Below, in pieces: positions 36,791-50,710 of a stretch of 64,000 nucleotides of DNA. Under the pieces are notes generated by a model. It was not told the DNA's origin, ran no database searches, and saw only the letters and a program-made list of their open reading frames with translations. The translations under genes and the position numbers were made by a program. Source of the DNA: Apostichopus japonicus. Its lineage: Eukaryota > Echinodermata > Holothuroidea > Aspidochirotida > Stichopodidae. The first letter of the stretch is position 1. Every line of letters begins with the position of its first letter. The stretch is from assembly GCF_037975245.1 (NCBI RefSeq), contig NC_092569.1, positions 27,593,668 to 27,657,667 of the forward strand, in the 5' to 3' direction.

Positions 36791-38459
36791 TTCGTACGTT
36801 TAATATCCGTGCTACGTATCAAACACATAGAATGTATATAAATTTGTTTTTTTGCAATCAGCAACTTTTATTCACATGCATGAAATGAACATAAAGAAAA
36901 ACTTGGCATATTGTACAAAAAGATTACAAAATGGTAGCAAAAATGTAAAAGAGGTACAAAACAAATTTAAAAACAACCAAATAGCAAAAGCCAAAAATGC
37001 AGAAGAAACATCTAAAGAAATAAGACAAAGAGAAAGAAAATAAGGTAGAAAAGAAATGATGACTTGACTAACAATAGTCACTGAATAAATTACTTGATAT
37101 TGCAAAACTGAAAACTAAAAATACTGAAGTCTATTTACGGTTGCATGATACCGTCAATATAGTTCCTTAGGTTACTTGTAACCTTTAAACCAGCCACTTT
37201 ATTCATACTTAATTGATTTACGTAAGATTATTTTTTTCGATCCAAAATTCTAAGTTGGAAGAAGCTCATCACACACGGTATAAATCGGCAGAAATTTTCA
37301 CTAGACAAGACAGCTTTATAATATAGAATTTCAATTTGTTTACAAGTGGACGGACTTAGTTGCAAATACAAAGTGATTTTCAGAGTTAAACAATGTGTTA
37401 AAAATATATATATTGATAATAACCTGTACAAAAAAAACTTATATCATCCAAAATGCAGGTGGTTAACAATCTTTGGTATGTATGTTTTTCTTTCAGTACT
37501 CATTGCAATACAGATATACAACTACAAGTGCATCATATGAAATTATTGTGTAGGGTTGCTACAAAATTATGTAAACATTTATGTACGTGCAGTAAATGTT
37601 TAAACTGAAAATAAAATAAGACAATTTTGATTGATTTACGAACGTTTTTTTCAATCCTTGCATACAGTATCAGCCCTACTGGGACACGTATAAAATATCT
37701 AACTTGATCTTCACTACCAAAAAAACCCCATGAGAGTAATGTATATAGAGTTAAAGTCTCCACTACAGGCTTGGGTGTGGAAGGGTGGGTGTGGGAGAGG
37801 GGGGGGGGCTGGAGACACTACAGGTACCTCTGCCCTCGAACCCTTTGCACAGTTATGAAGGGTGTAATGAGGTACACTACTTCATGGGTTTGTAACCTAG
37901 TATAGGAGTTGATCATTTCGTACAAAATTTGTGACAGATTAATATCATTAATCAGATTAATCTGTGTCTATTCATGTTAACTGGATACAGTTCTAGTGTT
38001 AACAGTTACACTATAGTATTATATAGTTGACTGTACAGTCTAGTATCTGTGACATCTCTTTCTCATGGAGTCGCATTAATACTAAACTATGTAGTTTCTA
38101 ATTAAAAATACACTAGCCTCCTACTCACATTTTACTGTACAGCTACATAAAATGTACATGTATGCAACCCACATCATGTTTTACTAGCAAACTGTTTTTA
38201 CTAACTGATATGATTTACACTGTTTTCATATGCAACAGGCCTGCTTAAATGGGCTCACGCAGAGTTAATGGCAATCTAACACAACAGAAACGTAACTACA
38301 GTTTAAACACGACAACGACGACGCAGGAGAAGAATGCACGATTAATACATGCACATGTTTTCGAATTGTATGTATGTGAAGCCTAGATACAGTTTCACAT
38401 TTTTTTTTTACCTGTAGTGTTCTATAAATTTATGAAAACAAGTATGAAAATAATTCAAA

Positions 38460-39260
38460 CAATTAATGTATACCATCTTATATGTATCTGAACTAACCTG
38501 AAATGCAACAGTGTTAAGTAAGTTTTTCCTTAGTTATTATTGCAGTTAAGACTATAATTAAGGATCTCAATCCCCCCCCCCAAAAAAAAAAGGGAAAAAA
38601 ATTGGATGAAGAGTTTCTTCAGACTTTGTTTTTTAAATATAATCATTATAGACCTATGCACTGCCTGAATGGGAGAGCTATACTGGTCCACAGCTGCTGT
38701 TAACTACTATCAAAGCTCTATACATATATGCATAGTCTTTACAGAACATTGTGAAAGTCTGTCATTAAATCCATAGACTGCACAGTTATCAGTGCCAGCT
38801 TGGCTTAGACTGTTGTTTCTTTGGAAATCATGCTTCCAGTCACATCCTGTTTTTGTGGGAAAAGGGAGAAAATGAGGGTATTAGATGAGGCCTCATCAAA
38901 AAAAAAAAAAAAAAAAAAAAAAAAACATTGCATGATATATTGTATATTTATAGCAGTCTGAACATATATGTTAACAGGAATTATTCAGACTATTTCTTAA
39001 AAGCACTTTTTCCTTAAAGCTGGCCAATACATAAACAAATACCTATGTGTGACTCCAAAGCTTAACATATAGGCTAGTGTACATATTGTGCATAATTTAT
39101 GAACTTGAACAATGCAACCGTGTTAAGGACTGTAATTCGTTAGTTTTTACTGCAGTAAAGAATATCATTTCCCCCAAAAACCAAAAACCAATAAATCTAC
39201 AAATTTGGATGGAGGGTTTCTTCCTTTGTGTTTCAATATTGTACATAATTTATGAGCTTA
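38460..39260. repeat. Diverged direct repeat pair
   Basis: A stretch around 38500-38630 (AATGCAACAGTGTTAAG, then an A/C-rich run, then TTGGATGAAGAGTTTCTTC) recurs around 39110-39230 (AATGCAACCGTGTTAAGG, TTGGATGGAGGGTTTCTTC). It is an old duplication about 600 bp apart. Confidence 0.55.
38898..38926 (+). repeat. Poly(A) run of 29
   Basis: Uninterrupted A tract. No retroposed gene body is recognisable upstream. Confidence 0.9.
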
Positions 39261-42200
39261 GGTTTATTCAGTGATAGGCAACTACAGAATGTTTAAAAAA
39301 TTTCTTAAGGAGCAATTTTTACTAAATGTTTTATGACCGACGGGGCTATATACTGCCCTGAGGGATTGGGGTGGGGTGGCCTTGGTAGCCTACTGCAATG
39401 TAGGGGGTAGTTAGTGGGTTCCTTTCCGAGAAAACAAAAACATAAATATAATGTTAAGACCTTAAAGTGGTGCACTCTGAGGCATATATTTAAACCATAA
39501 ATTTTCACCTGAGCCATTCATTGAAATATATATACAGCCTGAGATCTGTCAGCTGATGTACATCTTCCCACGTGAATTAAATGCTTTAATTTCAAGTCTT
39601 GTTTTGTCAGTGACCGTGTAAGTGCCATGTGACACACTTCAATTGCTTATACAAGAGGTACCTGTATGTTTAATGTGACTTTTACTTGGATCAACCACAC
39701 AGAGAGAGAGAGAGAGAATTTGTGAGTCTAAAGATTAAACCCAGAACAAACATTTACCTACAAAAGACTGTACCATTCTGCCACTTTTATTGCCTAAGGA
39801 GGATTTCTTTGAATTTAATCACAAGCACTCTCTGGAAAACTGATGTTTTTCTAGAGAAACAGCATCATAAATAAATTATTTGACAAGCTTTGCCAGATTC
39901 TAATTCGCTGTCGATGTCATAAGTTCACAGGTCCTGGCACACCAACCTTGGCAGATAAAAATGAGCTGTAAATGTAACCTTTATATCTGTTGTTTCAGAG
40001 AAACTTCCTTCAACCCCCCACCCCCCCCCAAAGAAAAAATTCTTGCATGTATGGTTCGGAACTTTACAGCTGGAATCAGTACATCAAACAAACTCTTCCT
40101 TCAACTTATTCTGGTAAGTTCTTGAAACATACTGTCCAGCTCAGTTTACAACTTTCTGTCTCAAAAGAACAGTAAATCATACATTACTAGAACTAATTTG
40201 TAAAACTTTGTAAAAGCTCTGGGCAAAAACAAAAGGGGAAGAAAAAAAAGAAGTGAATTTTGCATATAATCACTAGAGAGCTAGAATTTTACTTCCTTCA
40301 AGCCATCAAATCTGCGAAAGTATATAGCATGGCTGATTTCCGGAGAGGCCAACGTATTCTAACGTTCTCTAATTTTGTTTGAATAAAAGTTCCATCCATA
40401 GCAGTTAGTCCTAAAGCAATTAATTATTACTGTATTTTCATTCGTAATTTCACGGTTCCAATCTACTGTAGGTTTACATCCAACTTCCACATGCACTGTC
40501 CCAAAAGTGAAAAAAGGGAAAAATCCTAAAATGGATGTGAGATCAATGGTTTAACTGCTTAAATTTATTCATGAAGAGCTGTCATGAAGTCGAAAAAGGC
40601 AAAAGTAAAAAAAGAAAAACGGGGTGAAAATACTGTCCATTTCCTCTACTTCTCACACAGATGTTGACGAGATCAATGATCGTCTTCATCGCCTATTCAT
40701 TAACTAATATAATCCTGTGTCATAGTTTGAGTTGAATTATAAATTTATTTAAACTTCCATAACTGAAGGAAATTGGATATCAATCATCAAACCATGAATG
40801 ATGATTATCAACTGAGGATGTTTTAAATACATTAAAAGTCTATCATCAAACATTTGAGAGTTATGCATCAATGACATGATACTGCAATGGGTGATTGACT
40901 TGGTAGTTTGCACATATACTTACATACTCGGGATCGAACCTCGCAAGTGTGACTTCCCATTCAGGAAAGATCCTGAGTTCACAAGGGGGGGAAAGAGATA
41001 ACAGTGTGAACTCTCTGGGATCATGGGTCCACCCCCCCCCCTAGAGATTTCTGGTCACCTTCCCTTGTCCCTCCCACAGAGTGTTGGGAATCTACAGTAT
41101 TAGGCTGGGGTGTAGTAGTATCTAGTATTATATTGTAAGTACAGTGGCTGATATTTATCTTGTAACCTAGTAGTTGCACATTGCTCATGCTTTCAAGTAG
41201 TTCCACCACTTATAGTCCTCAAATGTGAACATGTTTGGACTTTTATTGTCTCCCTGAGGTAAAACAATATCCACATTGAACTTGCAACATGTGTTCTCAT
41301 ATTTATGTGAATAAGGTGGTGTACTGATAAAAACTCCAAAATTGTTAGAGGTCAACATTGTTTTACTAGATACCAATAGATTCCACAATAGGTCATAAAT
41401 CAGCTAGTCATGTAGAATAAACAGTCACATGTTTGTTGCAAATTACACACTGTATTTCCTGATGACAGTTACAATGCAAGATAAGATAGACTAGTCCATG
41501 GATGGAAGATAACAAAGACAAGTTAAGTTTATTCCACTGTATAATGGCTGACACATTCTACTAATGGTCTTGCTTGTACAATACACCTGCCATCACAATG
41601 CACAGATTTCAACTCACATTAAGATGAGTACATGCAGTTATGCATCATGTATATTATAATATGACTGCAGAAGAATTTCTGCAATCAGAGCTACCATAAA
41701 GCGTGTGTGGTTACGTAACAATTGTGACACGGATACATCTGTTAAATGAGCACATTAGTTGGTTGATGGGACAATTCCTGGTGATGTTTTGAAAATTTAA
41801 TTTAGATGCATGTATTATTATAAAATAGGTTTGTATTTGAATTGTATACATATGGCTTAAAAATATGTACACAAGTTCAGAAACTGTATGTTACTGTAGC
41901 TATGTACAGTAAAATGCAGTGTTCACCACCACACTGGTTAAGGAAACGCACACACACTTGCATTGGTAACACTTGTACTAATAGGTAAGTGTTCATGTCT
42001 GCAGTCTATATACTGAAGAAAAAGGTGAAATATTGCACTGAATCCTAGCCAAATTATTTTCAAGTATCAACAAAAGCTTGCTTTTAAAGGAGTCAGTTCT
42101 GATGAGAAAACCACCAGATATATTATACCACTTATGCTGTCCAACTTGACCAGCTTACATTTATGCATTTTTCAGTGTTGACCATATGACTGGTCATCCA

Positions 42201-43068
42201 CTGTACTTTAGCTTCCATGACTGAGTTAATCAAGCTCAGGAAAATGACCAGTGTCATCAGCAAAAAGCTATACCAAAGAAAAGATCGGCATGATTGTAAT
42301 TAATGATGTCCCTAGGTATAGCACAGCTCTACTCATTAACAGTAATGATGAACTGAACGATATATGACAAACACCAATGAAAGGACTATACCTACAGTAC
42401 AGGTTACAGTAGCTACAGTAAGTCCTGTATATTGGCACAAAACTTAAATTGACAAGAAATCCTAGAAATAAGTTCAATCCCTGCAAGCATGAAATGGATC
42501 CGTTCTTTAGTACAAATAATAGCTAAATCAGAATTGACTAGGTTCTATATCCAAAACGATTACAATGTAATCAAAAATTGAAAAAACAAACAATTGAAAA
42601 AAAAAGGTGCAATATAGGTAAATTATCGTTATTTACAACACTATCTGTTCAGTTACCAAATTTTACGATCAATTTAGTTCGCCCAAGGTCTGGATGGACT
42701 GTTGGGGTCTTAAAGTCATTGTCCCTTCAAAATGTCATACATGCTAAACCCTGACTATCTCAGATGGAGCCTCCCTACATAACAGTGAATGTAGATCCAT
42801 TCATTAATATTAGGCAATCTGTCATACAATGAGTTCGATATTGATGCATTAGAAATAGCTTTTAGAAGATGATGGATTGTGAGTCATAAACTTAATTTAC
42901 ATATCATTTAAAAAAGCCAGTTTGAAAGGTCATAAAATCATACTCGTTGCAACAGAGCCTACGTGATCATCTAGGGATTACAGCATCCTTTCATCACACT
43001 TTCTATTTTCTCAGCACCTTGGATGAGACTACCTGTATGAGGCAGGCAATGCATGCATATTGCAGCAT

Positions 43069-43905
43069 GTGGATCAGACAGAACAAAACCTACCTGAGAA
43101 TTTATACATGTGCACATGGATCAGACAGACCAATGCCTGCCTAAGAATCTATGTGCACATGGATCAGACATAAGAGTCAATGTGCACATGGATCAGACAG
43201 ACCAATGCCTACCTAAGAATAGTTTGCACATGTTTGGATCAGGCAGACCAACGCCTACCTAATGTGCCTATGGATCAGGCAGACCAAAGCTTATCTAAGA
43301 ATCTATTTGCACATGTTTGGATCAGACAGACCAAAGCCTACCTAAGAATCTATTTGCACATGTTTGGATCAGACAGACCAAAGCCTACCTAAGAATCTAT
43401 TTGCACATGTTTGGATCAGGCAGACCAACGCCTACCTAATGTGCCTATGGATCAGGCAGACCAAAGCTTACCTAAGAATCTATTTGCACATGTTTGGATC
43501 AGACAGACCAAAGCCTACCTGAGAATCTATTTGCACATGTTTGGATCAGGCAGACCAAAGCCTACCTGAGAATCTATTTGCACATGTTTGGACCAGGCAG
43601 ACCAAAGCCTTCCTAAGAATCTATTTGCACATGTTTGGATCGGCAGCCCAATGCCAACCTGAGAATCTATGTGCACATGTTTGGATCAGACAGACCAAAG
43701 CCTACTGTACCTAAGAATCAATTTGCACATGTTTGGATCAGGCAGAACAAAGCCTACCTGAGAATCTATATGCACATGGACCAGACAGACCAACGCCTGC
43801 CTGAGAATCTATTTGCACATGGATCAGACAGACCAACGCCTAACTAAGAATCTATTTGCACATGTTTGGATCAGGCAGACCAAAGCCTACCTAAGAATCT
43901 ATATA
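43069..43905. repeat. About 47-bp minisatellite, 18-19 copies
   Basis: The unit contains GATCAGACAGACCAAAGCCT, ACCTAAGAATCTATTTG and CACATGTTTG. Units with and without the ATGTTTG segment and with GACAG/GGCAG variants alternate. A related lone TCAGACACACAGACAGAC stretch is at 44117-44145. It lies in the intron about 350 bp downstream of exon d. Confidence 0.92.
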
Positions 43906-44251
43906 ATGACTCTGCAGAATATTGGTGCACAGGAACACATTGGATTTATGCCAAGAGTCTCTGGCTCCAATTGTGGTTTTAAATGAACCAAGAGAAAGTT
44001 ATCATGGCCATGTGGCACAACCCAGAGCCAGGTTGGGCCCAGGACAATGATGTCACTGGGCCCCTTTTCAGTGTTGATGGGACTTACAGTATGTGGCCTG
44101 CATGCAAATAGTTGCACTCAGACACACAGACAGACAAACAGGCAGACCAAGTTGTTCCTCAAAATCTACTTGACATTTTGTGCAAATTATATCAATGATT
44201 GCTTTCCTGCTAAGAAATCCATAAATGCAGCAATATCTGTGACAGACTTAC

Positions 44252-44284
44252 CTTCTGTGAAGTCACAGAGCCCACTTTCACCGC
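44252..44284 (-). CDS. ARFGAP1: ARFGAP1 exon d, 33-nt micro-exon (end of ALPS1)
   Basis: Eleven codons, AVKVGSVTSQK, corresponding to vertebrate ATKFGSQASQK. It is phase 0 at both ends. The acceptor is CACAG behind a long pyrimidine stretch (44285-44420 read on the minus strand) and the donor is GTAAGT. The exon completes the ALPS1 region. It sits alone between introns of about 15.1 kb and 22.5 kb. Skipping it would keep the reading frame and shorten the lipid-sensing helix. A 47-bp minisatellite lies about 350 bp downstream of the donor (43069-43905). The exon is too short to find by ORF length, and the call rests on alignment with the family and phase agreement with both neighbours. Confidence 0.9.
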
Positions 44285-47200
44285 CTGTGAAGAAGAAAGA
44301 AACAGAAACATACAATATATAAACATAACAACTGAAAGAGAACCCTCGAAAGAGACCAAGAAAAAAGAAATGAAAAAAAAAAAACAATAAAAAGAGGGAG
44401 AAAATGCAACAGTACATAGATTGACAGTTTGAAGCATGCCCATGCTCATACAGTATGAGCTGTTGATAGTGAAATCACTACACCTTACTTTTGCTTATAA
44501 ATAATATCTTGTTTTCTCTTTTACTCATTGCTTTTACTCAATCTTTGTAAAAAAAAAGAAAAAAGAAAGAAAAGGAAACAAAAAAAAGAAGAAATATTGA
44601 ATGTTTACTTCAATTTGTTTTAGGTTGTAAACTGTATGTGACAGTCCTATCTAAAGGTCATCGATATTGGCACCATGGAAAGTGACAGACTAGAGGCTCT
44701 CAAGGGTACTCTCCTGGAATACAATTTTACAATTTATTCCGATAGATTGAGGGACTCATGTCCAATTTATAGAGAATTAAATGTATCACTGAGGGGGGGG
44801 GGGGGGGGTCTATTTGACTGTGTTTGCAGTAAAAAGAAAAGTTCATGCACTAGCGACCGTTATCATATTTTTCTAGCATATTGGGGAGGGGGAGGGGCGA
44901 TTGTCTCTTTTACTTATGCCACTAGCAAACACAATAGGTGTCGATAAATTATGTACAGTATGCTTGGTTAGATTTAAGGCACCATGCTAAGACAGAAAAG
45001 CTGCAGCAATCATTTTAAAATCCCTTGCAGCTCAGCTGAATGTCAATGTCAAACAATGGAGATTATCTCAGCAGACCAACAATGGCTATTGTGTGAAATT
45101 TCACAGCTCACAAAAGATTTGCAATCTACACAGCCTGGCTACCAGATGCTGCTGTCTGCTCAGCATCCTACTTTTGACACAGTACAGCAGTACCTACTGT
45201 AATGGAAAGCACACTCAGAGAGTGAAAAATTCACATTTATAAGTATCTTTGGTCATTTCACAAATTGGTACTTAATCTATGTATATAATTGGTTAGCTGT
45301 GTTTTCGGCAGACCGTCCAGTAACTTTGGTAATTGCAATTTGCCAACGATGCAATCAAGTAAACGGTTTCATCTTGACCTGCAATAAGTAGCTCTGAAAA
45401 TACACAGTGTCTCATTTTATTACTGACCACCTGAAGTATACCTAGAATTGAGTGCTTGACATCCCTCACAAGCCAAGGACAAGGCTTTCTCGGAGTAAGA
45501 TCCTTAAGATAGCAGCACTGCCTACACTATTTTACAGACTGAGACCTCACCACCATAACTACTGTACCATCGCCAGTAGACTCAAATAACCAGTTGACTG
45601 ACACGGCTTAACCTGAAGCCTGTCCTGGCCGAGCATTGTCATCTGCCTTCTTTCTCGGCAAGACAACAAAATTGGCTTGTTAAAAAAAATGATGGTGGTA
45701 AATAATAAACTTGACAGAACCATTTATTGGAAAGCTGGAGTTTCCAGCTGAGAGTTGTCTGTTTTTCAAACTAATTTGGTTCAATCTGTTGAAGTTTGCA
45801 GTGAAGGAAAGTTGTTTTGATATGAAATGACTGATCTGGGGATGACTGGCATGTCCCTATCTGACTGTAGGTATGTTTGGTCATTGACCTTTACAGACAA
45901 GGTATGATAGCAAAGAAACAAAAAACAATTTAAATGTCATGTATACAACAATTATTACTGCAGGGGAGGAGGGGGGGGGAGGTCATTCCATGAGGTTTGG
46001 GTCACAATGGATTTTGGGTGTATTTCTGCATGTATTATAAACCATGCTTATATTTTACAACACGATCAAATCAAGCTGTTTTTGGTTTTGGAACAGAGAG
46101 TGAAAATGCTACAAGTTGGATATTTAATAAACAGTGATGTGTTTTTCTTGTGATTACAGTGTTGTCATTCATAAAAATTAGCAAACAAATTATGTTTTGC
46201 AAAGCTAGGGGCCAAATTGAAAGGAAACTTGTGTCAAAGCAAATAGAGCATTTAACCTTTTAGCATGTAGTATCATAATAGGTTGAAAGAATATTACCTT
46301 CCAGCAGAGGGTGCATGTGAAATGTCACATGACCAGTGATTTATGACAAATATAGATAACACAATAAAATTAATATTATTAATGGACTCCCTCTAGACAG
46401 CTAGCATTCCATTAAAGGGATAGCGTAAAGTAACCCCACATATTTTTCAATAGATAGATAGATAGATGTAGATATTGTATGCTAAAATATCAAAAGAAAA
46501 GAAGCTACTGTTCTTCTTAAAATACAATTATGAAATTAAATATTAATGTAAAATATTACTGTATTTTTCATGATGTTGAAAAGTTTGGGAAAAACTCTTT
46601 AAATGTTCTAATTATGTTGTCTTACTGTACTGTATGCAGAATAAACATGTTATCTTTCTCAGAATTTTGCTTTTAATTTATTTAGTGTAATACCCTATAT
46701 AATTTAAAACAAATATATATTAAAAGTAATTAATGAACCCAAACTTAAAAAAAAAATTGTTCAAAAATAGCTGAGGTGATTTTAATCAAATTACAAAATA
46801 TGATACAGAGCACCCAAATGCTGTATGAATTCAGTTTTATATGCATTTAAGTCCTGAACTCTACCCTTCAAATCACTGTTCATACAGCTCTATAAACTGT
46901 GGTTCTATATTGTATGTTGTTGGCAAATCTGCCAATGGCACACTGTATATGGACAGCTAAAATTGGTAAATATTGCAGCTTTTTTCCCCAGGAAGTGGAA
47001 GAAAAAAAAACATTGTACATGAGGTTCACAATACTTGATATTGATTTTATGGTGAAGGGTATTTCGTGACTAACTGTTGGCTTTATGCTTTATGTGGATG
47101 TCAACGATTACACATGAAAAGAACAAAACCTCTTAACAAAAGTAGATTTATGCATTAAGATGGTACTGAGGCTAGCATTCATGACTAACATACATGTACA

Positions 47201-48097
47201 CATTTGTAAACAAATTAAGCGAGAAAGCAAAAGGCATTGTTGTATATATACAGGATGCTATGTCAACTAACCAGATACAGTTTACAACAACAGCAAGTAT
47301 TTGTATAAATCTGTGTATTTTTACAACTGTCTGAACAATTGTACCAACAGTTACCACCTTCGACACATGAGATTGTAAGTACTTTAAAGGTTAGCTGATA
47401 TTTATAATTCCTTGCAGAGAAATTAGCCAAGGTCATGAAAATACTGAAAATGTGCAGATTTGTACACTATACGTACCTACATACTTTTACTTTTTTTTAT
47501 GCTCGACCTGTATGAAGACTTAGAATGTATAGATATTCAATAAGAAGTACAACAAAACAGAGACCTCCATGTGTCACACTTGCTCAAGACAATATTAAAC
47601 AAACATCCCCCCACCCTCCCCCCCCCCGAAAAAAAAAATAATAACAAAAAAAAAATAATAATGATAAATATATTGAAACAAAATGCAATATCTCAAATTT
47701 ATGGTACTTTAAACTAGTTAAGAATCTATCCCCTTGAAATAATGAGCTGTTACACAGAGTTAAGTTAATCGAAAAAAAAAAAAAACAGGTACACAGAAGA
47801 TGTCAGAAACAAGAGAACAATTGTTGATTAAAACTGATAATAAACTTTACAGACTTCACTTACTAAAAATATCCAAGACTTACCGAATATTTGTACTTGC
47901 TACTGAACATTCTTTAAAGTAAAAACATGTCCTTCTCCCTCAATGGTGTGAAATCAAAACAAAATGATACAATCATTTGGGAGATATATATATATACAGA
48001 TATATCTATATATCTTATGAAGAGCAAATCAATAAACACTGCCAGACAATGAAGAATGTGATTCCTAACCGCTGAGCTTGTTGTTCGTGCCCATACC

Positions 48098-48574
48098 ATG
48101 AACTACTGTAGTCTGAAAATAAATTGGTCACACTTGAGCTTGACAACAGGTGCAGTAGAACAGTCCATTATGCATGTAGGGATAAAGTACTTAACTAACA
48201 ATGGGGTAGAAGGTTCTTTACCTTCAAGGCAGCTACACAGTGTAGTAGGGAATCTATGGATTATCGCTTTGTTCTACAAAATGCATCCAATTTTTACCTT
48301 AAACCACAGACAAAAGGTTACCTTTTTGCTTTATTTCCTATCAATCCTTCTGTTTATATTTTGTGTGTGCTTTTTTCTTCTGTATGCAAATTTATTTTTG
48401 TTCTTGGCCTTCATTTATAGTAATTTGATAAAGTGCAGCTTTAAAACAGTTTTGTGTTTACCACCTAAAGGGAAAATCTCTAAAAAAGAATTTGTTCAGA
48501 AATTCATTGTTGTGGAAAAAAAAGGCTTGGAACGGTACTGTACAGCTTTTGATATAACCACAATCCAAGGATAA
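48098..48574 (+). other. 158-codon open frame, unassigned
   Basis: This is the longest non-repetitive open frame in the window. The middle of the translation is very hydrophobic (LLYFLSILLFIFCVCFFLLY and on), like one or two membrane segments, and the end is basic (KGKISKKEFVQKF). I recognise no family. In AT-rich DNA, T-rich frames give such hydrophobic peptides by chance, and there is no promoter, splice or codon-usage support. It probably does not code. Confidence 0.15.
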
Positions 48575-49696
48575 ATAAACATATTAACCATTTTTAGTTT
48601 TTTTCACAAACAGCAGAGTTCACACCTGCTACAGAAATTGGACTGATCGGTTTTGACCTACAAAAGGAGACTATTTGGTAGGGGAAACAAAATACAATAA
48701 AGAAGGCATTCAAAATTGAGCAATTCTAGGTGAAAATTTACAAAAAATGGCAAAGACGTGGAAGATACATACACTATACATGAAGAGCATTCCCCATCTG
48801 TGGCAATTACATTAACGGCACAGTGCGCACACAGCAATCTAAATTTCATGCTGGCAATCCATGTAATAACATTCAAAAATGTTGTATCTTGGTTATCAAT
48901 TTCATACTCGACTGTCATGCAGACTTACTGTATGCATAGAATTATGGAAAATCAACCACACATGCTCTCCGACTGTACATGCGATACAAAACTTCAGACA
49001 AAATCCGTTGCTAGGTTACTTCATTAATTATACATTTTGCTTTCTCTACAATCATGACGCGTATCTTTTTCACATCTTAGAACCGTTTTGTTTCTTAGAA
49101 CCGGTTTTGTTTTAAACTTGTAAGTATTTTTGTTATTTATTTTTTTACCTGTTTATTTATTTATTTATGCCAATGAACTGATAAAACTGTTGATATTTGA
49201 TTAACATCAGGTTCCAGTTGATCCAACTGTCAGACAGGCAGGCTCCTGGAGTTGCATAATCAAAATGAATGTCGTTTTAGTCATTTCGTTATCGAAAAAT
49301 GATTATGTTTGTAAACTGATGTTCTCTGTCGATCAAAAAGTATTGAAATAGGAATAAAACATGAAGAAAAAAATAAAGATAAACAAAAAAGGAAGAAAAA
49401 CTTTCATTGTTGTATCTGTTGAACTCTAATCAATATGCAACCCACCAGACAGTTTCAGTAAGAGCAGGTGTGACCAGTGCAGAGCCAGAAAGACTCAAGC
49501 CCGCCCTGCCACCTCCCCCCTCCCCCCGGGTCATGAAGGATCCTGGGATCACTTAGGGGCCACAGTGAAATTGATCACATAGGTTACATTCACAATATAT
49601 ACACTTATAACAACTTAAAATACTTAAAAGAGTGCAAAACAGGGGGGGGGGAAGGGAGGGGGCTGTTTCAAAACCTGGCTCCCCATGCATCTGAAT

Positions 49697-50710
49697 ATTA
49701 TTGTTGTTATTTGTGCATATGCTTCCTGGTTAGTTATGAAAGTTGAAGTTTTCTGCATAGGATTATAGAACTAATAAATGAACAGTATAAAAAAGCATTA
49801 CTTAACCAACATTAAAATTGCCATACGGCTGTTTTACAGTATATTTTTGGGTGCTAGCATAGCAATATGAATCAGTACAACCTCTTTAAACTTGTTTTAC
49901 AAAAGTTTTATTAAATTATGTATATCTGGTTGGCCATCAGTTCAAATCAGATATTGTTGTTATTTGTGTACATAGCTTCCTGATTAGTTATGAAAGTTGA
50001 AGTTTTCTGCATAGGATTTTAGAACTAATAAAATGAACAGTATAAAAAGCATTACTTAACCAACATAAAAATTGCCATACAGCTGTTTTACAGTATATTT
50101 TTGGGTGCTAGCATAGCAATATGAAACATTACAACCTCTTTAAACTTGTTTTACAAAAGTTTTATTAAATTATGTAAATTTTGCTAGCCATCAGTTCAAA
50201 TCAGATATTGTTGTTATTTGTGCATATAGCTTCCTGATTAGTTATGAAAGTTGAAGTTTTCTGCATAGGATTTTAGAACTAATAAAATGAACAGTATAAA
50301 AAGCATTACTTAACCAACATAAAAATTGCCATACGGCTGTTTTACAGTATATTTTTGGGTGCTAGCATAGCAATATGAATCAGTACAACCTCTGTAAACT
50401 TGTTGACAAAGGTTCTATTAAATTATGTATAACTGGTTGGCCATCAGTTTAAATCAGATATTGTTGTTATTTGTGCATATAGCTTCCTGATTAGTTATGA
50501 AAGTTGAAGTTTTCTACATAGTATTTTAGAACTAATAAAATAAAAAGTATAAAAGCATTACCTAACCAACATTAAAATTGCCCTACGGCTGTTTTACAGT
50601 ATATTTTTGGGTTCTAGCATAGCAATATAAACCATCACAACCTCTTTAAACTTGTTGACAAAAGTGTTATTAAATTATGTACATTTTGTTGGCCATCAGT
50701 TCAGATCAGA
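49697..50710. repeat. 254-bp tandem repeat, 4 copies
   Basis: Copies start near 49697, 49951, 50205 and 50458 with TATTGTTGTTATTTGTG and end in GGCCATCAGTTCAAATCAG. Each contains GTTGAAGTTTTCTGCATAGG and TATTTTTGGGTGCTAGCA. Copies are highly similar. Some have TTTTACAAAAGTT where others have TTGACAAAAGTG. Confidence 0.95.

Larger units (their letters stand above)
21719..44251 (-). other. ARFGAP1 intron d-e, about 22.5 kb
   Basis: The largest intron. It contains the repeats listed separately: 154-bp duplication, LINE 3' end, 74-bp duplication, TA microsatellite, 40-bp array, SINE dimer, hAT MITE, SINE, poly(A) and 47-bp array. Between them is AT-rich DNA with many TACTGTA/TACAGTA heptamers. 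No other exon with ARFGAP1 similarity was found. Confidence 0.8.

Noticed and set aside
43180-43847. 70-codon frames with repeated DQADQ and HVWIRQT peptides
   Set aside because: Translations of the 47-bp minisatellite.
45610-45685. 63-nt phase-0 exon-like segment on the minus strand between AACAAG and CAG|GTTAAG
   Set aside because: Frame-compatible with ARFGAP1, but the peptide matches no family sequence, and alignment of exons d and e with vertebrate ARFGAP1 leaves no gap for it.
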